Source of the DNA: Heterocephalus glaber
Taxonomy: Eukaryota > Chordata > Mammalia > Rodentia > Bathyergidae
Assembly: GCF_000247695.1 (NCBI RefSeq)
Contig: NW_004624732.1
Span: forward strand, 46,187,862 to 46,251,861
Direction of reading: 5' to 3'
DNA: 64,000 nucleotides
The notes below the pieces were generated by a model, which worked only from the letters and a program-made list of their open reading frames with translations, was not told the DNA's origin and searched no databases. The translations under genes and the position numbers were made by a program. Positions 1 to 10,868 of this stretch are shown here, piece after piece. Each line of letters starts with the position of its first letter. Within the stretch, counting starts at the first letter, position 1.

Positions 1-86
1 TTTTTTGGGTAGCAGGGAGGGGATTGAACTCAGGACCATGTGCTTGCGAGGCAAGTGGCGGAACCACTGAGCTAAATCCCCGGCCC
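1..86 (-). repeat. ID-type tRNA-derived SINE, cut by window edge
   Basis: Read on the minus strand this starts GGGCCGGGGATTTAGCTCAG, which contains the box A-like promoter of ID elements. A box B-like GAGTTCAATCC follows, and it ends in an A-run (Ts at 1-6). The tail is cut by the window start, so no target-site duplication can be checked. It is the first of ten ID copies in the window, eight of them on the minus strand. Confidence 0.9.
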
Positions 87-840
87 TTATTACCTAATTT
101 TAAGACTTCCTCTACAGTAATCAAACCAGTGTTGGCATAAGGAAAGACATATACATCATTGGAATAAAACAGAAAATCTGGAAATAGAACGACACATATA
201 TGGTCCACTGAGTTTTGAAAGATTATTTAACATTAACATTTGATAGAACATAAATTCAACTCAAGAGCAGAGGAAAAGATAGTGTTTTCAGTAAATGGTA
301 CTAGAACGCCTGTTTCTGTATGTAAAAAATTAACCTCAACCCTTTATTTCCATACATAAAGATAACTTGAAAGGATCTGTGAACCTAAACATGAAAGACT
401 AAAACTATAAAACATTAAGAAGAAATTATAAGGGAAAACGTTCATGAATTTAAGGTAGGAAAGAATTTCCTAGGATACAAAAGCATGATGTATAACAGGA
501 AAAAAACTTGATAAATGAGATTCCATCAAAAGTTAGAACTTTAAATGACATCGTTAAGAAAATGAAAAGTAGTCCTTAAACAGACCATATTTATAATACA
601 TATACCCTATGGCCAGAATATATAAAGAACACTTATAGCTCATTAATAGACAATCCAATTAAAAAGTAGACACAAGAAGATGATAAATAGCCAGTACAGC
701 CCAAGGAAAGGTGTGCAACACTAGAATCAGAAAAATACTAATCAGTACAATAACAAGATTGAATTACACACTCATTAGGGAGATGAAGTTAAAAGTTTTA
801 AAAGAACAGATGTCAGCTTAGGTGTGAAACAGTTAGAACT
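87..840 (+). repeat. Old L1 fragment, ORF2 C-terminal / 3' part, sense on +
   Basis: The wording is that of the 3' part of L1 ORF2 on the + strand. It includes the stretch about a last common region before the end of ORF2 (near 614-645, 'ggccagaatatataaagaac' followed by 'agctcattaatagacaatcc') and the AATTA-rich region after it. There are many substitutions and stops and no open frame of length. It runs up to the younger, oppositely oriented L1 at about 850. Identification is by recognition of the family, so the edges are approximate. Confidence 0.7.
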
Positions 841-850
841 TTCAAATACT

Positions 851-956
851 GATCTTGCTTCTTGACCCATTCTGCCAGGCTATTTCTTTTGAATGGTGAA
901 TTGAGACAATTAACATTGATGGTTATAACTGATACGCATCGGTTTATCATTGTCAT
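851..956 (-). pseudogene. L1 ORF2 start (endonuclease N-terminus), truncated after ~35 codons
   Basis: An ATG at 956-954 lies 36 nt past the ORF1 stop, where L1 ORF2 is expected. Its translation carries the start of the L1 endonuclease domain: a TINVNCLNSPFKR-like stretch followed by LAEW and KKQD, matching the conserved hydrophobic strand and asparagine at the head of the L1 EN fold. The match breaks at about 851, just after KKQD, where the older + strand L1 begins. Nothing else of ORF2 (rest of endonuclease, reverse transcriptase, Cys-rich end) is attached on this strand. Normal L1 copies lose their 5' end, so loss of nearly all of ORF2 at the 3' side points to a later rearrangement or deletion. 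It cannot encode an active protein. Confidence 0.75.
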
Positions 957-992
957 GACTTTTTCTTTCTGTTGGACTTTCCCCCTTTGCAT

Positions 993-2049
993 TTAATTTC
1001 TTGTCGTGCCCAACAGATTCATTCTGCTCACCTTCCTTGGGTTGTGATCTACATTGTCTTTTTCCAGGATATTGTCTAAAATTTTTTGGAGTGCTGGTTT
1101 GGTATTTATGAAGTTCCTAAGGTGCTCTTTGTCATGAAAGTATCTTATTTTTCCATCAATTCTGAAAGATAATTTTGCAGGGTACATCAATCTGGGTTGG
1201 AGGTTGTTTTCCTTTAGGGCTTGAAATACAACACTCCAAGCTCTTCTTGCCTTGAGGGTTTGCGTTGAGAAGTCTGCTGTGATTCTGATGGTCTTTCCTT
1301 TGCATGTGATTGGTTTCTTTTCTCTAACTGCTTGTAGAATATTGTTCTTCTGTTGGGTTTCTGGAATCCTAACTATTATATGCCTATGTGTAGATTTTTT
1401 TTCAAGGCTAGTTGGAATCCTATATGCCTCACTTATCTGTATGTCAAGTTCTTTTCCCCTGCTTGGGAAGTTTGCTGCCATCACTTCTGTGAACAGTGTT
1501 TTTAATGTCATCTGCACTCTCTCCTCTTTCTTCAATGAGTCTGATTAATTGCATGTTATTCTTCTTTGCACCATCTAGCAGCTGCTGGATTGATTTCTCA
1601 TGGTTCCTTACAATTTTAAAGAAATTTTTCTTTTCCTTGTCACTAATTGCAATCTTATCTTCTATATCTGAAATCTTGTCCTCACATTGGTTCATTCTGC
1701 TGTGTAAGCTTTCAATGGAGTTTTTAATCTCCTGGAAATCTGTTTGCATCTGTTTTATGGATTCCATTTGTTTCCTATGTTGGGATTCCATCATGTTCCT
1801 CAGCTCCTCTATTTTTTTTTTTAAATCTCTGTCCTCCTTAGATTTATTAATCATGTCTTGCACTCTGGGCACAATCTCTGTTGTTATGTGAGAAATTATT
1901 TCTGATTACATTTTTTCCAGCTCCTCTTTTGTTGTCAGTTCAGGGAGTCCAGGTGGTTGAGTATTAGAATCTTCCATCTTTTTTCCCTTAGGGGTTGCTG
2001 TAGGTGATCTGGAAATCTGGCTTTGAGGCTTTTTTACATGTTTTCTCAT
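993..2049 (-). pseudogene. L1 ORF1 (RNA-binding chaperone), one nonsense codon and one frameshift
   Basis: L1 ORF1p is the trimeric RNA-binding protein of the L1 particle. The start is taken at the ATG at 2049 (MRKHVKKPQ), directly downstream of the tandem-repeat leader. A basic, proline- and serine-rich N-terminus leads to a TAA at 1908-1906. The same frame then continues through a heptad-like coiled coil rich in K, E, I and M (about 1890-1550). Near 1525, in a GA-rich stretch, the frame shifts, and the RRM plus C-terminal domain follow in another frame to the stop at 993. Landmarks in that part are the AYRIP motif, HIIVRIPE, and the ARRAW..VFQALKE and YPAKLSF segments. Only two disabling changes are visible over about 350 codons, so the copy is fairly young. 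It is not translatable as one protein. Confidence 0.9.
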
Positions 2050-2059
2050 TTTGACAGGG

Positions 2060-2416
2060 GAGGCGGAAGAGGGTGCTGCTGGCCCCCACACTGCTCACCT
2101 CCTCCTCTGCACTGGGAGTGGTGCTGTGGTGGCCCAGGAGCCTTCTCCTGGGGAGTGGAATTGGCTCACCTCTTCTGCAATGAGAGTGGTGGTATGGCAG
2201 CCTGGGAGCCTCGTCGTGGGTGCTGGGATTGGCTCACCTCCTCTGTGCTGGGAGCAGTGCTATGGTGGCCCAGGAGCCTTGTCCTGGGCGTTGGGATTGG
2301 CTTATCTATTTTGAGCTGTGAGGGATGCTATGGTGGCCTAGGAGCCTCCTCCTGGGTGCTGGGATTGGCTCATCTCCTCTGCACTGGGAAAGGAGATGGT
2401 GGCCCCAGGTGGCCTT
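2060..2416 (-). repeat. ~69-bp tandem array in L1 5'UTR (about 5 units)
   Basis: On the + strand the phrase GGCTCACCTCCTCTG recurs, with changes, at about 2093, 2164, 2232, 2300 and 2369, giving periods of 71, 68, 68 and 69. Each unit also carries forms of GGTGGCCCAGGAGCCT and CTGGGTGCTGGGATT. On the minus strand the array lies just upstream of the L1 ORF1 start, where rodent L1s keep repeated promoter monomers. It is GC-rich against AT-rich surroundings. The L1-like sequence ends at about 2416. A promoter role is inferred from position only. Confidence 0.8.
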
Positions 2417-4141
2417 ATTTTAATGAAGGTTGAATTTGGAACTGGTTCCAATTGTAGTAACAAGCTGATGACTTAGTTTTCAGTCAATATATCATTAGCA
2501 TTTCGACCTCAGAAAGAAAGTAATTATTTTTAAATGAACTTTTCAAATTAAAGACTAGGTATACACAACTTCATTGACACCTAAATTTTATGGCGGGTTT
2601 CTTATAAGTGCTACTTGAAATAAAAACATAGACTAAACAAATTAAAACTTTCCAAAACACACCTGGTCCTTATCTGACCAATAGCTCAACGTTGGTATAA
2701 GAACTGCATAAACTTATCAGCTACTTCCTCTGCTCAGTTAGCATTGTCTCCTGGGTTTATTTTTTAAGAATTAGGGTATGTGTGGTAACTACTTAAACAT
2801 TTAAGGCTTTGTTGAACTTTATGGAATAAAATATAAATTGTTTAGTAAATCTGGTATGAAGACGAGCACTGAATTCTCTAAGTTTTAATATTCCTTTTTA
2901 AAATCTGCCCTTCTGGACAGAAATTTCAAGCAACAGTTCCCAGAAAACATATGGGGAAGCCCATTGGAAATATTGTAAGGTAAATTAATAATGACAGATG
3001 CCAGCATGTCTGGATGCTGTTTGTGCTGAAAAGTCCTGCATTCTTTATGTTTTGAAATTATTCTGTTGTAACCATTTTCAAATTCATTTTGTTTGGCAAT
3101 GTTTTCTGCTCTCCAAAGGTGTCTGCATTTTATTTGACTACAGAAAATATTTACTTTCGTAAAGGGCAGCTTAACCTTTGTTTAAATTTGAGGTGAGTTA
3201 AAGGTCATTGTAATTATTTGCTGTATTATTTGTGTCAGATTTGAATTACTATGAATACTGCACATGCATTGCCCTTTATTATGAAATAAGCTAAAAGAAA
3301 TTCAACTTCTGCATCCAGCCAGCATATTTTATGGAACCAATCAGTGTTGCAGAACATTTTCAAGGTTCTCTCTTGGACTGTGATTGACTGAAAGTGCTTG
3401 AGGTTAAGGTCCTTTCCCAGAGGGAGGGAAGGAGGCGATTTAACATGGCAGCTCACTCCCCCAACCCCTCCAGCTATGTTTTTGATGGCTAGCAGCCAGC
3501 ATATGGACAGAGTGGGGTTCAAGGCTATTAGAGAAACACTGAAAACAGTCACATTAGAAAATATATAGACAGGGGAAAAAAGGGGAGAACTTGCTAATCA
3601 GAGGATGATTTCAGAACATATTCATAAGAATCCTCAGGTTTCATTTGAAGGGAAATTCAAAGCCGAAACATGTATATTGGGATAAGAAAACTTGGTGGAA
3701 ATAAGCTGATGGAAAAGTTTTGAACTTAAATAGGCTAGGGCATAAAAGTGGATGAACTTTCATTCTTGGTCTTTACCCTTCAATTATGGAGAGAAAATGA
3801 TGTATCCTAACACGTTGACCCCACCTTTAAATACATACACACATGCCAACCAAAGATATTTATTCATGATTGTGATGACAAAGAAATATCAAGGTTCAGT
3901 TAGCAACTGAACTACACTAATAGTGTGGAGTTTGTTTACTTCGTAGGACACATGATGGGATAGAAGTGGGTGGATCACTCAACTCAGTAAAAAACAATAG
4001 AATTTGTGCTTCCAAAATCAGGTAATCAGATGTTGCAAGTGAATATATCCCTCTTTTCCTCATATGAGGATAATATTCTTTTCTGCTGCACTGTGTGTGT
4101 TAAAAGAATCAATCCATTTATAATATATTTACTTCTTTTTT
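2417..4141. other. Unique AT-rich sequence
   Basis: No recognisable repeat or gene. A 105-codon open frame on the minus strand (3235-3552) has no domain, coding bias or start context that I can recognise and looks like chance. Confidence 0.5.
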
Positions 4142-4223
4142 CTTTTTTTGGAACCAGGGATCAAACTCAGGACCTTGTGCTTGCAAGGCAGGCAGCAGCA
4201 CTATTGAGCTAAATCCCTGGCCC
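4142..4223 (-). repeat. ID-type SINE
   Basis: The minus strand reads from GGGCCAGGGATTTAGCTCAA (4223) through the box B-like region to CCCTGGTTCC and an A-run (Ts at 4143-4149). Flanks TAATATATTTACTT (upstream) and AATAATATACTTAG (downstream) look like a decayed target-site duplication. Confidence 0.9.
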
Positions 4224-5327
4224 AATAATATACTTAGAAAGAGACTTGCAGACAATAAATATACAGGGAATTTTAGTCATTACTTATTTATGCTATAATT
4301 ATTAGTACTAAAGTGATAAAGATTTAAAAAACCTATCTTTAGAAAATGAAGACTTATGTCACTACCTAAGACAAAGATAAAACTGTGTTTCCTCAAGCCT
4401 ACAGCAGTGGAATTTTGTTTGGATAAGATTTGGTGACAAATCTTATCTAGGATATGGGATGATGTCCTGACATAATTAACAATATGGCTACAGGGGTAGC
4501 GAGTGAGTATGAGAGAGATAATATGGTTGAAAAAGGGAGAAAAAAATTGAACAGAATTTTTTACTGCCATTACATGATATATACTATATATTTGGTTATG
4601 GACAAATTGTTCTTCTTTTCAGCTTCTTCTCTTACCAAACTAAATCATCTCAATTAAATAAACACACAGTTATAAAGAAACTTTTTAAATGTTTTATACA
4701 TACTATAATCTACTTACCATACTACCCATGCATTCTAATTATCTCAGTATTTTCTCAGTAAATTTACAGATTCATGCAATGTGAACCTCAATCCAAATAC
4801 TTTGCATGGCTTTATTAAGATACAATCTACCAATCATATAATTCATCCACTTAAATTTTACAATTCAATAATTTTAGTATATTTACAGGGAGCAGTGCTA
4901 CCCTCATTATAATCTAATTTTGGAATATTTTCATCATTCCCCAAATAAATCTTGTACTGATTAATCATTACTCATATTTTCCCAAATCCTTTTTTCTTGT
5001 TTGTACTAATCTATTTTATATCTCAATAAATTTGATAATTATGAATATTTTACATTCAAAGAATCATACATATACATCTGTTAGGAACTGATTTCTTTCA
5101 TTTAGTATATATTTTCAAAATCTACTCGTGGAACTTTAATAATTTTTCATTCCTTTTATTTTTTGAGTGATAGTATATCACAGATTGTTTATTCATTCTA
5201 TTAATAAAGATTTGGAATTTTCTAGTTTTGACTATTAAATACTCTATGAGCATTCAAATGTAAATTTTGCTTTTGAGGAACAAAGAATTTACTATAATTA
5301 TTACTTATCCGGTCAGCTGTGTGTTTA

Positions 5328-5330
<3 letters not shown>

Positions 5331-5365
<35 letters not shown>

Positions 5366-5386
5366 TGTGTGTGTGTATCTGTGTGG
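5331..5386. repeat. (TG)n microsatellite
   Basis: About 17 uninterrupted TG units, then interrupted TG/TC units up to 5386. It sits inside old L1 sequence. Confidence 0.95.
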
Positions 5387-5936
5387 TTCATTTTTAAACT
5401 TAAGAAGTATTCTTCTTTCCTAGTTTGTTTAGTGCTTTTATATCATACGATGTATTTTGTTTAAGGCTTTCTTTGTGTCTAGTAAACTGGTCGTGTGGTT
5501 TTTATCCTTTTCTGTTAATAAGTTATATTACCTCAAGTGATTTTCCTGTGACCCAATCTAGCATTCTTAGAAAAAATCCAATTTAGTTACAATATATAGT
5601 TCTTTTCATATGTTGCAAAATTTTATTTTCTAGTACTCATTCTACAAGCTGAGATATATTGTCACTTTTTGAAGAGTTTGTGAAGAAACTAACTTAATTT
5701 TTATTTAAATATTTGGTATAATTCACAAGTGAAGGTACCTCTGACTGGGATTTTCTTTGATGTTTTAAAATTATTAATCTATTAATTTTACTTTCTATAA
5801 GTTTATTCTGATTTTTTTATTTCTTCCAGAGTATTTCACTAATCTATACTTTCCCATAAATCTACACTTTATATAAGTTATTGATAGTAATGTCTCCTTT
5901 TTCATTTCAGATTTTAGTAATTTGAGTTTCAGTAAT

Positions 5937-5959
5937 CCCCCCCCCCCCCACACACACAC
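5937..5959. repeat. Poly-C run joined to (CA)n
   Basis: Thirteen consecutive Cs are followed directly by five CA-type units, so the count of Cs is liable to sequencing error. Confidence 0.9.
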
Positions 5960-6125
5960 TGCCCCAGGTCCATCTACCTAAAAATTTGCCCATTTTAAAG
6001 CGTGTTTGAGGGAACCAACTTTTGGATTCTTTGACTTTTTCCTTAAAATTTTAATTGTTTATTTATTATTTGCTCTAGAATTTATTATTTCTTTATATTT
6101 GTTATTCTGGGATTAGCTGGTTCTT

Positions 6126-7075
6126 TCAATGGAAATAATAATCTTAATTTCTTACCTCTATAGGTTCACTCTTTTCAGTACTACATGAAAGTTTTAACTT
6201 TAGCATATGCTGCTCCAAAAAATCAGTTGTTTCTAGCTCTCCTTGTACATTTCCTCTTTTCATGCACAAAATTTCTAAACCACTACTCTCAACCTGGTGT
6301 ATGCAAAGTATTCTACTTTTTTTAGAGTAACAGCTTGCTTCAGGTATAGGGCATTGGTCTGAGGTAGGAGGGAACAACTGGTTCAAATTTTGGCAAGGGA
6401 CTTCTGCACAGCAATAAAGCTATGGAGAAGGCAATCATGACTGCAGTATTCACAATACTTTATACCTAAGGTAAAATTTCTGCCCTACAAGTTGGAGTTT
6501 AGTGGAAGAAGAAAGCTCCTGACTTCTCATGTACTCTTGCATAGAAGAGAGTCTGTGTAATATGGAGCTGGGAGGATTTAACATCCTGGCATTATTTTAT
6601 TTCTAGGGATCTGCCACAGATCTTTCTCAGGAATTGGGAGAAGGAGGAGCTCAATGTTCTTGTATGTACCTGCCCAGAAAGGAATTCCCATCATGCTGAT
6701 CTGGGAAGAGAGAAGGAACTAGCTAATTGTGGGTTAAATGACATGGATTCTTGTTCTTTCAAAAATGTAGTTGATTTTCTTGATTTTATATTTCTTCTCT
6801 GTGGTTAGCACATTTTCCAGAGATATTAATTTCAGATATTCCAGAGACTGAATTTTCTAAAAATTGTTCAATAGTTATGGTTGTTTCACTGGAAAGAAGT
6901 TTCTCTGAAATTTTCATGCTGCCATTCTGGAAGTCCTCTGCCCATGGATACCCATACACAAACATGTGCAAACACAGAGACACATATCAAATATTTATTG
7001 CATGTTGAGTAAAATGTTCAGTTTGTTGAGATTGAAATTTTTGAAAAATATAAAATACACAGAAAGCAAAGTAAG
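6126..7075. other. Unique AT-rich sequence
   Basis: No gene or repeat recognised. Open frames on the minus strand at 6144-6386 and 6786-6983 are short and without features. Confidence 0.5.
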
Positions 7076-7352
7076 TGTATGCTTTTGTTTAGAACTAAAT
7101 ACTGTATCTCCCAAAAGTCTCATGGTCAGATGGTGAAGATCACTGGAGATGTAAGTCTTCTCTCTCTGCTTCCTGGATGCCAAGATATGAGCAGCTTTCC
7201 TCTGTGGCACGCCCTTCCATCATGCCCTAATTATGTTTAAACTTGCCAGTTGTAGACCAAAACTCATAAAACTTTGAGCCAAAATAAATCTATCCTCCTT
7301 GAGGTTGACTGTTTCTGTTATTTTGTCTCAGAACAAAAAAGTGACTAAGACA
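7076..7352 (+). repeat. MaLR-type LTR (5' copy of a nearly complete element)
   Basis: Starts TGTATGCTTTTGTTTAGAAC and ends CAGAACAAAAAAGTGACTAAGACA. It carries the MaLR LTR wording TGAGCCAAAATAAATC (7276-7290 region), which holds the AATAAA polyadenylation signal, and the phrase TATGAGCAGCTTTCCTC. It matches the 3' copy at 8841-9139 over its length with moderate divergence. MaLR elements are non-coding passengers of the ERVL group. Confidence 0.75.
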
Positions 7353-8840
7353 AACTTTGGTACAAGGAGTGGGATATTTGCTGTGACTCTACTTGACCAT
7401 TTTGTTTAGAAGTCTTCAGAAGTGGTCTGCAAAAGGACTTTAGAAAATTTTAGGTATACCTACTAGAGAAGCCCTAGAATGCTGTAACCTAAGCTTGATG
7501 AAACATTCTATTTGGAGCTCAGAAAACCTGAAAGCTGAAAGAAAGGCAGAAATGTAACATCAAGCTTAAGAAATTGCAGTTAGAAAGAAGATTCCATTGG
7601 CGGTTAGACTTGATACAATATGTGTTACACTTTGGCAGAAAATTTGGCTATATTTTGTCCATTTCTTGAGACTCTGTGAGAAACTGAGGTTAAGGACAGA
7701 AAATTAATTAACCTAGCAGAGACAATTTTAAGGCAACCTAACATTGAGGCTGTGGTATGGCTACTGCTGGCTATTTTTAGCCAGATCTACAATGAGAATC
7801 AAGAACAAGTGGCAAAGCTAAATTATTTTAAAAGTTTTCCATTTTCCCAGAATGAAAATGCCTACAAAGTTGGGGCAAAGGAGAACATGGTTCTTAAAAC
7901 AATTAACGTTACAAAGAAGCAGTGTTTTACATTAGAACAATAAAGAGTGCTTTGAGGGCATCTCAAGAATCATTAAGACCCCATGCTTCACAGGATCAAA
8001 AGTGCAAATCATTCATTTGAGAAGAAAATTTCTGCAAAACTTGTTCATTCAAGGTCATTTAGGGAAGTACATCTGTGAGCTCAGCCATCTCAGCCATCAG
8101 GGGCCACTGCAGTCATGGTTATAGGGGGTCCTGGCTACTATGTAACTTTAGCATCATTCACATGGTGCTCTATTGGTTTTTTGTTTGTTTGTTTTTCAGG
8201 CATGTCAAATACAAGAATTATGGGTTGATGGAGGTTTTCACTCAAACTTTTTTAAAAAGGCTGGGAGGTCAGGACAAATGTGTGACAAGCTTACAGTCAA
8301 TTTCAGTAGTGCTAGTAGTTGTTAGAATGAAGTTGAAGTTACAGTAAATAGGCTAGAAAATTACAGATGCCAACAACATGAGATGTCTGATGAAAAAAAA
8401 AGTTACAGGCAGTGAGCAGAGCTATCCAAAGGGAGAGGCCATGTGAGGGGCAACCAACGTGACCATAGGAGAAGCACTGCTCAAAGCCTTTAGTTTTCAC
8501 TACTCATCACAATCTGCTTTGGGTGATAGATATATAGCTACAGGATTTAATGTTTGTCCTGCTGTATCTTGGCAACTTAGGTCCCTTATCTGTCTATTAC
8601 CCTATATCTGTCTTTTAAAATGACAGTGTTTACTCTATGACATTATATGTTAAAAGTATTTACCTTTCTTTTTGATTTTTATAGGGATTCATGGCTAAAT
8701 GTTTGCCTTGAGTCTCAGAAGAGACTTTAGGCTTTGACTTTACAGCAATGCCAGAAATGTTAAGACATTGAAAATCTTTAGATACAGATTAAATACAGTT
8801 TAGGTAATGAGATAGACATGAGTCTTTTGGGGGCCAATGA
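7353..8840 (+). mobile_element. MaLR internal region
   Basis: Begins ACTTTGGTACAAGGAGTGGG directly after the 5' LTR, matching the way MaLR internal regions start (…GGTACCAGGAGTGGG). Later stretches (about 7740-8060) with ATTTTCCCAGAATGAAAATG and CAAGAACAAGTGGCAAAGC fit decayed MaLR internal sequence. At about 1.5 kb it is close to the usual internal length. No retroviral protein is encoded. The 90-codon open frame at 8075-8347 has no recognisable domain. Confidence 0.55.
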
Positions 8841-9139
8841 TGGAATGGTATGGTTTATAACTACAATGTCACCCAAAGCCTCACATGAAAAGTTTGGGGC
8901 TAGTCAGAATGAGTGGGTTATTGGAGGCATGGCTTAAAAGAGTATATTCTCATGTCTCTTTGTCTGCTTCCTAGCTGCCATGACATGAGCAGCTTTCCTT
9001 TATCAGAGACCATTTCACCATGCTGATTCTACATTTGACCCTGCCAATCATGGATTTCTAAACTATGAGCCAAAATAAGTCTCTTGTCCTTTAGATGATG
9101 TGGTGTATTTGTCCCAGAGACAACAAAGTGACTACAACA
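8841..9139 (+). repeat. MaLR-type LTR (3' copy)
   Basis: Starts TGGAATGGTATGGTTTATAA and ends near GTGACTACAACA. It shares with the 5' LTR the phrases CTGCTTCCTAGCTGCCATGA, ATGAGCAGCTTTCC and TGAGCCAAAATAAGTC. In this copy the AATAAA signal is changed to AATAAG. Same orientation as the 5' copy, so 7076-9139 reads as one element. Confidence 0.75.
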
Positions 9140-9924
9140 AAAATATCATAGGAAATATCAATTCAAGTGGCCTTTATGTCTTAATGTGGATAATGTTAAG
9201 CGATTTTCCAAGCATGGAATATACTTTAATTCATCCATATGTATGTGAAAATTCTAGATTTTTTAATTCTGTCTTCCAAAGTACTGATTCAGTAGGACTC
9301 AGGAAGAGTCCATTAGCTTGTCTTTCAAAATCAATGCCTTGTTCCTATTGAATAATGTTGTCAAAGATTCTATTTCTTATCTGACAGTTCTATTTTAAGT
9401 AGTATGAATTGAGAGAAGTTGAAGATGCCAAGACTAGGATTTTAATATCTAAAACTATATAATGAGGAGAGATGTTTTCTAAGAAGATAAGTGAATTGTA
9501 AAATGTAGGAAATTGAACTTTAGCAATAACTGAACAATATTGGTATTCGGTGAGTGAAAAATTGGATTGTTTTAGAATATGTTGAAATAAATATGGGACC
9601 CTAGGTTAAACCAAATTGTAAAATATTATTCATATTGAAAGAAAAAAAAAACAAAAGAAAACAAAACCATGGATATCAAGTCCAACTCAGAAATGGATGT
9701 GAAGAAAGTAATTCTAGGATATAAATTAATGATTAAAGGTCAGTCTGATAGCAGCAAAGAGCAGTGATGTGAATATTTTGGACAGTTCAAAAATAGTCCT
9801 ATATATGGGTTATTGATCAAGCTAGAAATATACAGATTAGTAGGAATTCAAATAGCATGAAATCTTCAAAATTTCAGAATTAGAGGGGATGTAGACCTGC
9901 CTCATAATGCCAAAGTTAGTATAA
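9140..9924. other. Unique AT-rich sequence
   Basis: Nothing recognised. A short A-rich stretch lies at 9639-9665. Confidence 0.5.
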
Positions 9925-10040
9925 TCCCACTTATTCATTATTTTATTCATTAACCAAATATGTTTTTGAGTGTCTATTATGACCAGGCACTGAACTAGGG
10001 AATTGAAGTGTGTCAAGAACAACATGAATGAAGGAGCACA
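9925..10040 (-). repeat. L2 3'-end fossil
   Basis: The + strand reads TTATTCATTAACCAAATATG, then TGAGTGTCTATTATGACCAG, then GCACTGAACTAGG. This is the antisense of the L2 3' end (…CCTGGCACATAGTAGG…AATAAATATT…GAATGAATGA). Confidence 0.6.
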
Positions 10041-10785
10041 TAAAGATATTTAAACCTCTCAGGAATTTTTATGAGTTTTTTGTAACTTTTCTTGTCACAA
10101 GAAAGAGTAAAACTCCAAAGCTATGAATATTAATTCAGTGTCCTAACATCAGCAAGAATAGACAGAAAATTATACAGATATAGAACTAATACTGCATAAA
10201 ATTGATACAAATTAAGATGTGGAAACTCACATATTAGGTTCAAAAAAATCCACCAGAGACAATAATTCTGAGCTCAAACTAGAATTGATGGCTTCAAACT
10301 ACTGTTGGTTCCCCAATAATGCATCAAGGTCACACCCTTGAATAAGAATTAAAGACAACCATGATCTGTTGGAAACAAAATAAAATATAAATTATGTTTT
10401 GAGACTCACTGGCATTCCTACACAGTGCAGACAAGGCTCTGGTCAGTAACTATTATCTGAGTAAGAACCTGCTTTATGCCAAGCATAGTCATCTGGGCTT
10501 GACTTTGTTAGTGCCATAGAACCAAATGCTCTATGGAATAGTATCTCTTCAACTTTACTTGTAGAGAAATTGCGATTTAATTTATCCATAGTCAAAAATG
10601 AACTAAATATTAGAGGTAGGGTTGGCAGGGGTATCCTGTCAGCTTAGCCCTACACCATGCTGCACATTTTTGCACTGAAAACTAATGGAACAGATAATCC
10701 TGAACTCATTAGTAGGAAGAAGACAGAGTATTTATATTGTTGATGTAAATTAACAATAACAAACATAACCCTTTAAAAAATAATT
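10041..10785. other. Unique sequence
   Basis: No clear feature. The part near 10440-10620 has faint MIR/L2-like wording (TTTATGCCAAGCATAG) too decayed to call. Confidence 0.4.
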
Positions 10786-10868
10786 GAGGCCAGGTATTCA
10801 GCTCAGTGATGCCATGCCTGCCTCGCAAGTGCCTGGTCTTGAGTTTAATTCCTGGTACCAAAAAAAAA
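10786..10868 (+). repeat. ID-type SINE
   Basis: Reads GAGGCCAGGTATTCAGCTCA (box A-like), then GAGTTTAATTCCTGGTACC and an A-run. One of only two + strand ID copies in the window, and it is somewhat diverged. Confidence 0.85.

Larger units (their letters stand above)
4790..6125 (-). repeat. Old antisense L1 (3'UTR-like part and ORF2 part)
   Basis: The segment 4800-5260 matches the familiar antisense wording of old mammalian L1 3' regions: 'attcatccacttaaatttta', then 'ttttagtatatttacaggga', then a 'tgtttattcattctattaat'-like part. The segment 5470-6125 reads as antisense ORF2, including 'gggaaccaacttttggattc' and 'gggattagctggttctttc'. The two parts are split by a microsatellite and may be one interrupted element or two insertions. 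It is heavily decayed and has no useful open frame. Confidence 0.65.

Noticed and set aside
2023..2433. 136-codon + strand open frame rich in G, W and L
   Set aside because: It runs antisense through the L1 5'UTR tandem array, and its repeated peptide reflects the 69-bp DNA units.
4143..4223. tRNA gene suggested by box A and box B wording
   Set aside because: Repeated at ten places with A-tails, target duplications and no cloverleaf-preserving sequence, so these are ID SINEs, not tRNA genes.
8075..8347. 90-codon frame inside the MaLR as a possible gag remnant
   Set aside because: MaLR internal regions are essentially non-coding and the peptide shows no zinc knuckle or capsid motif.
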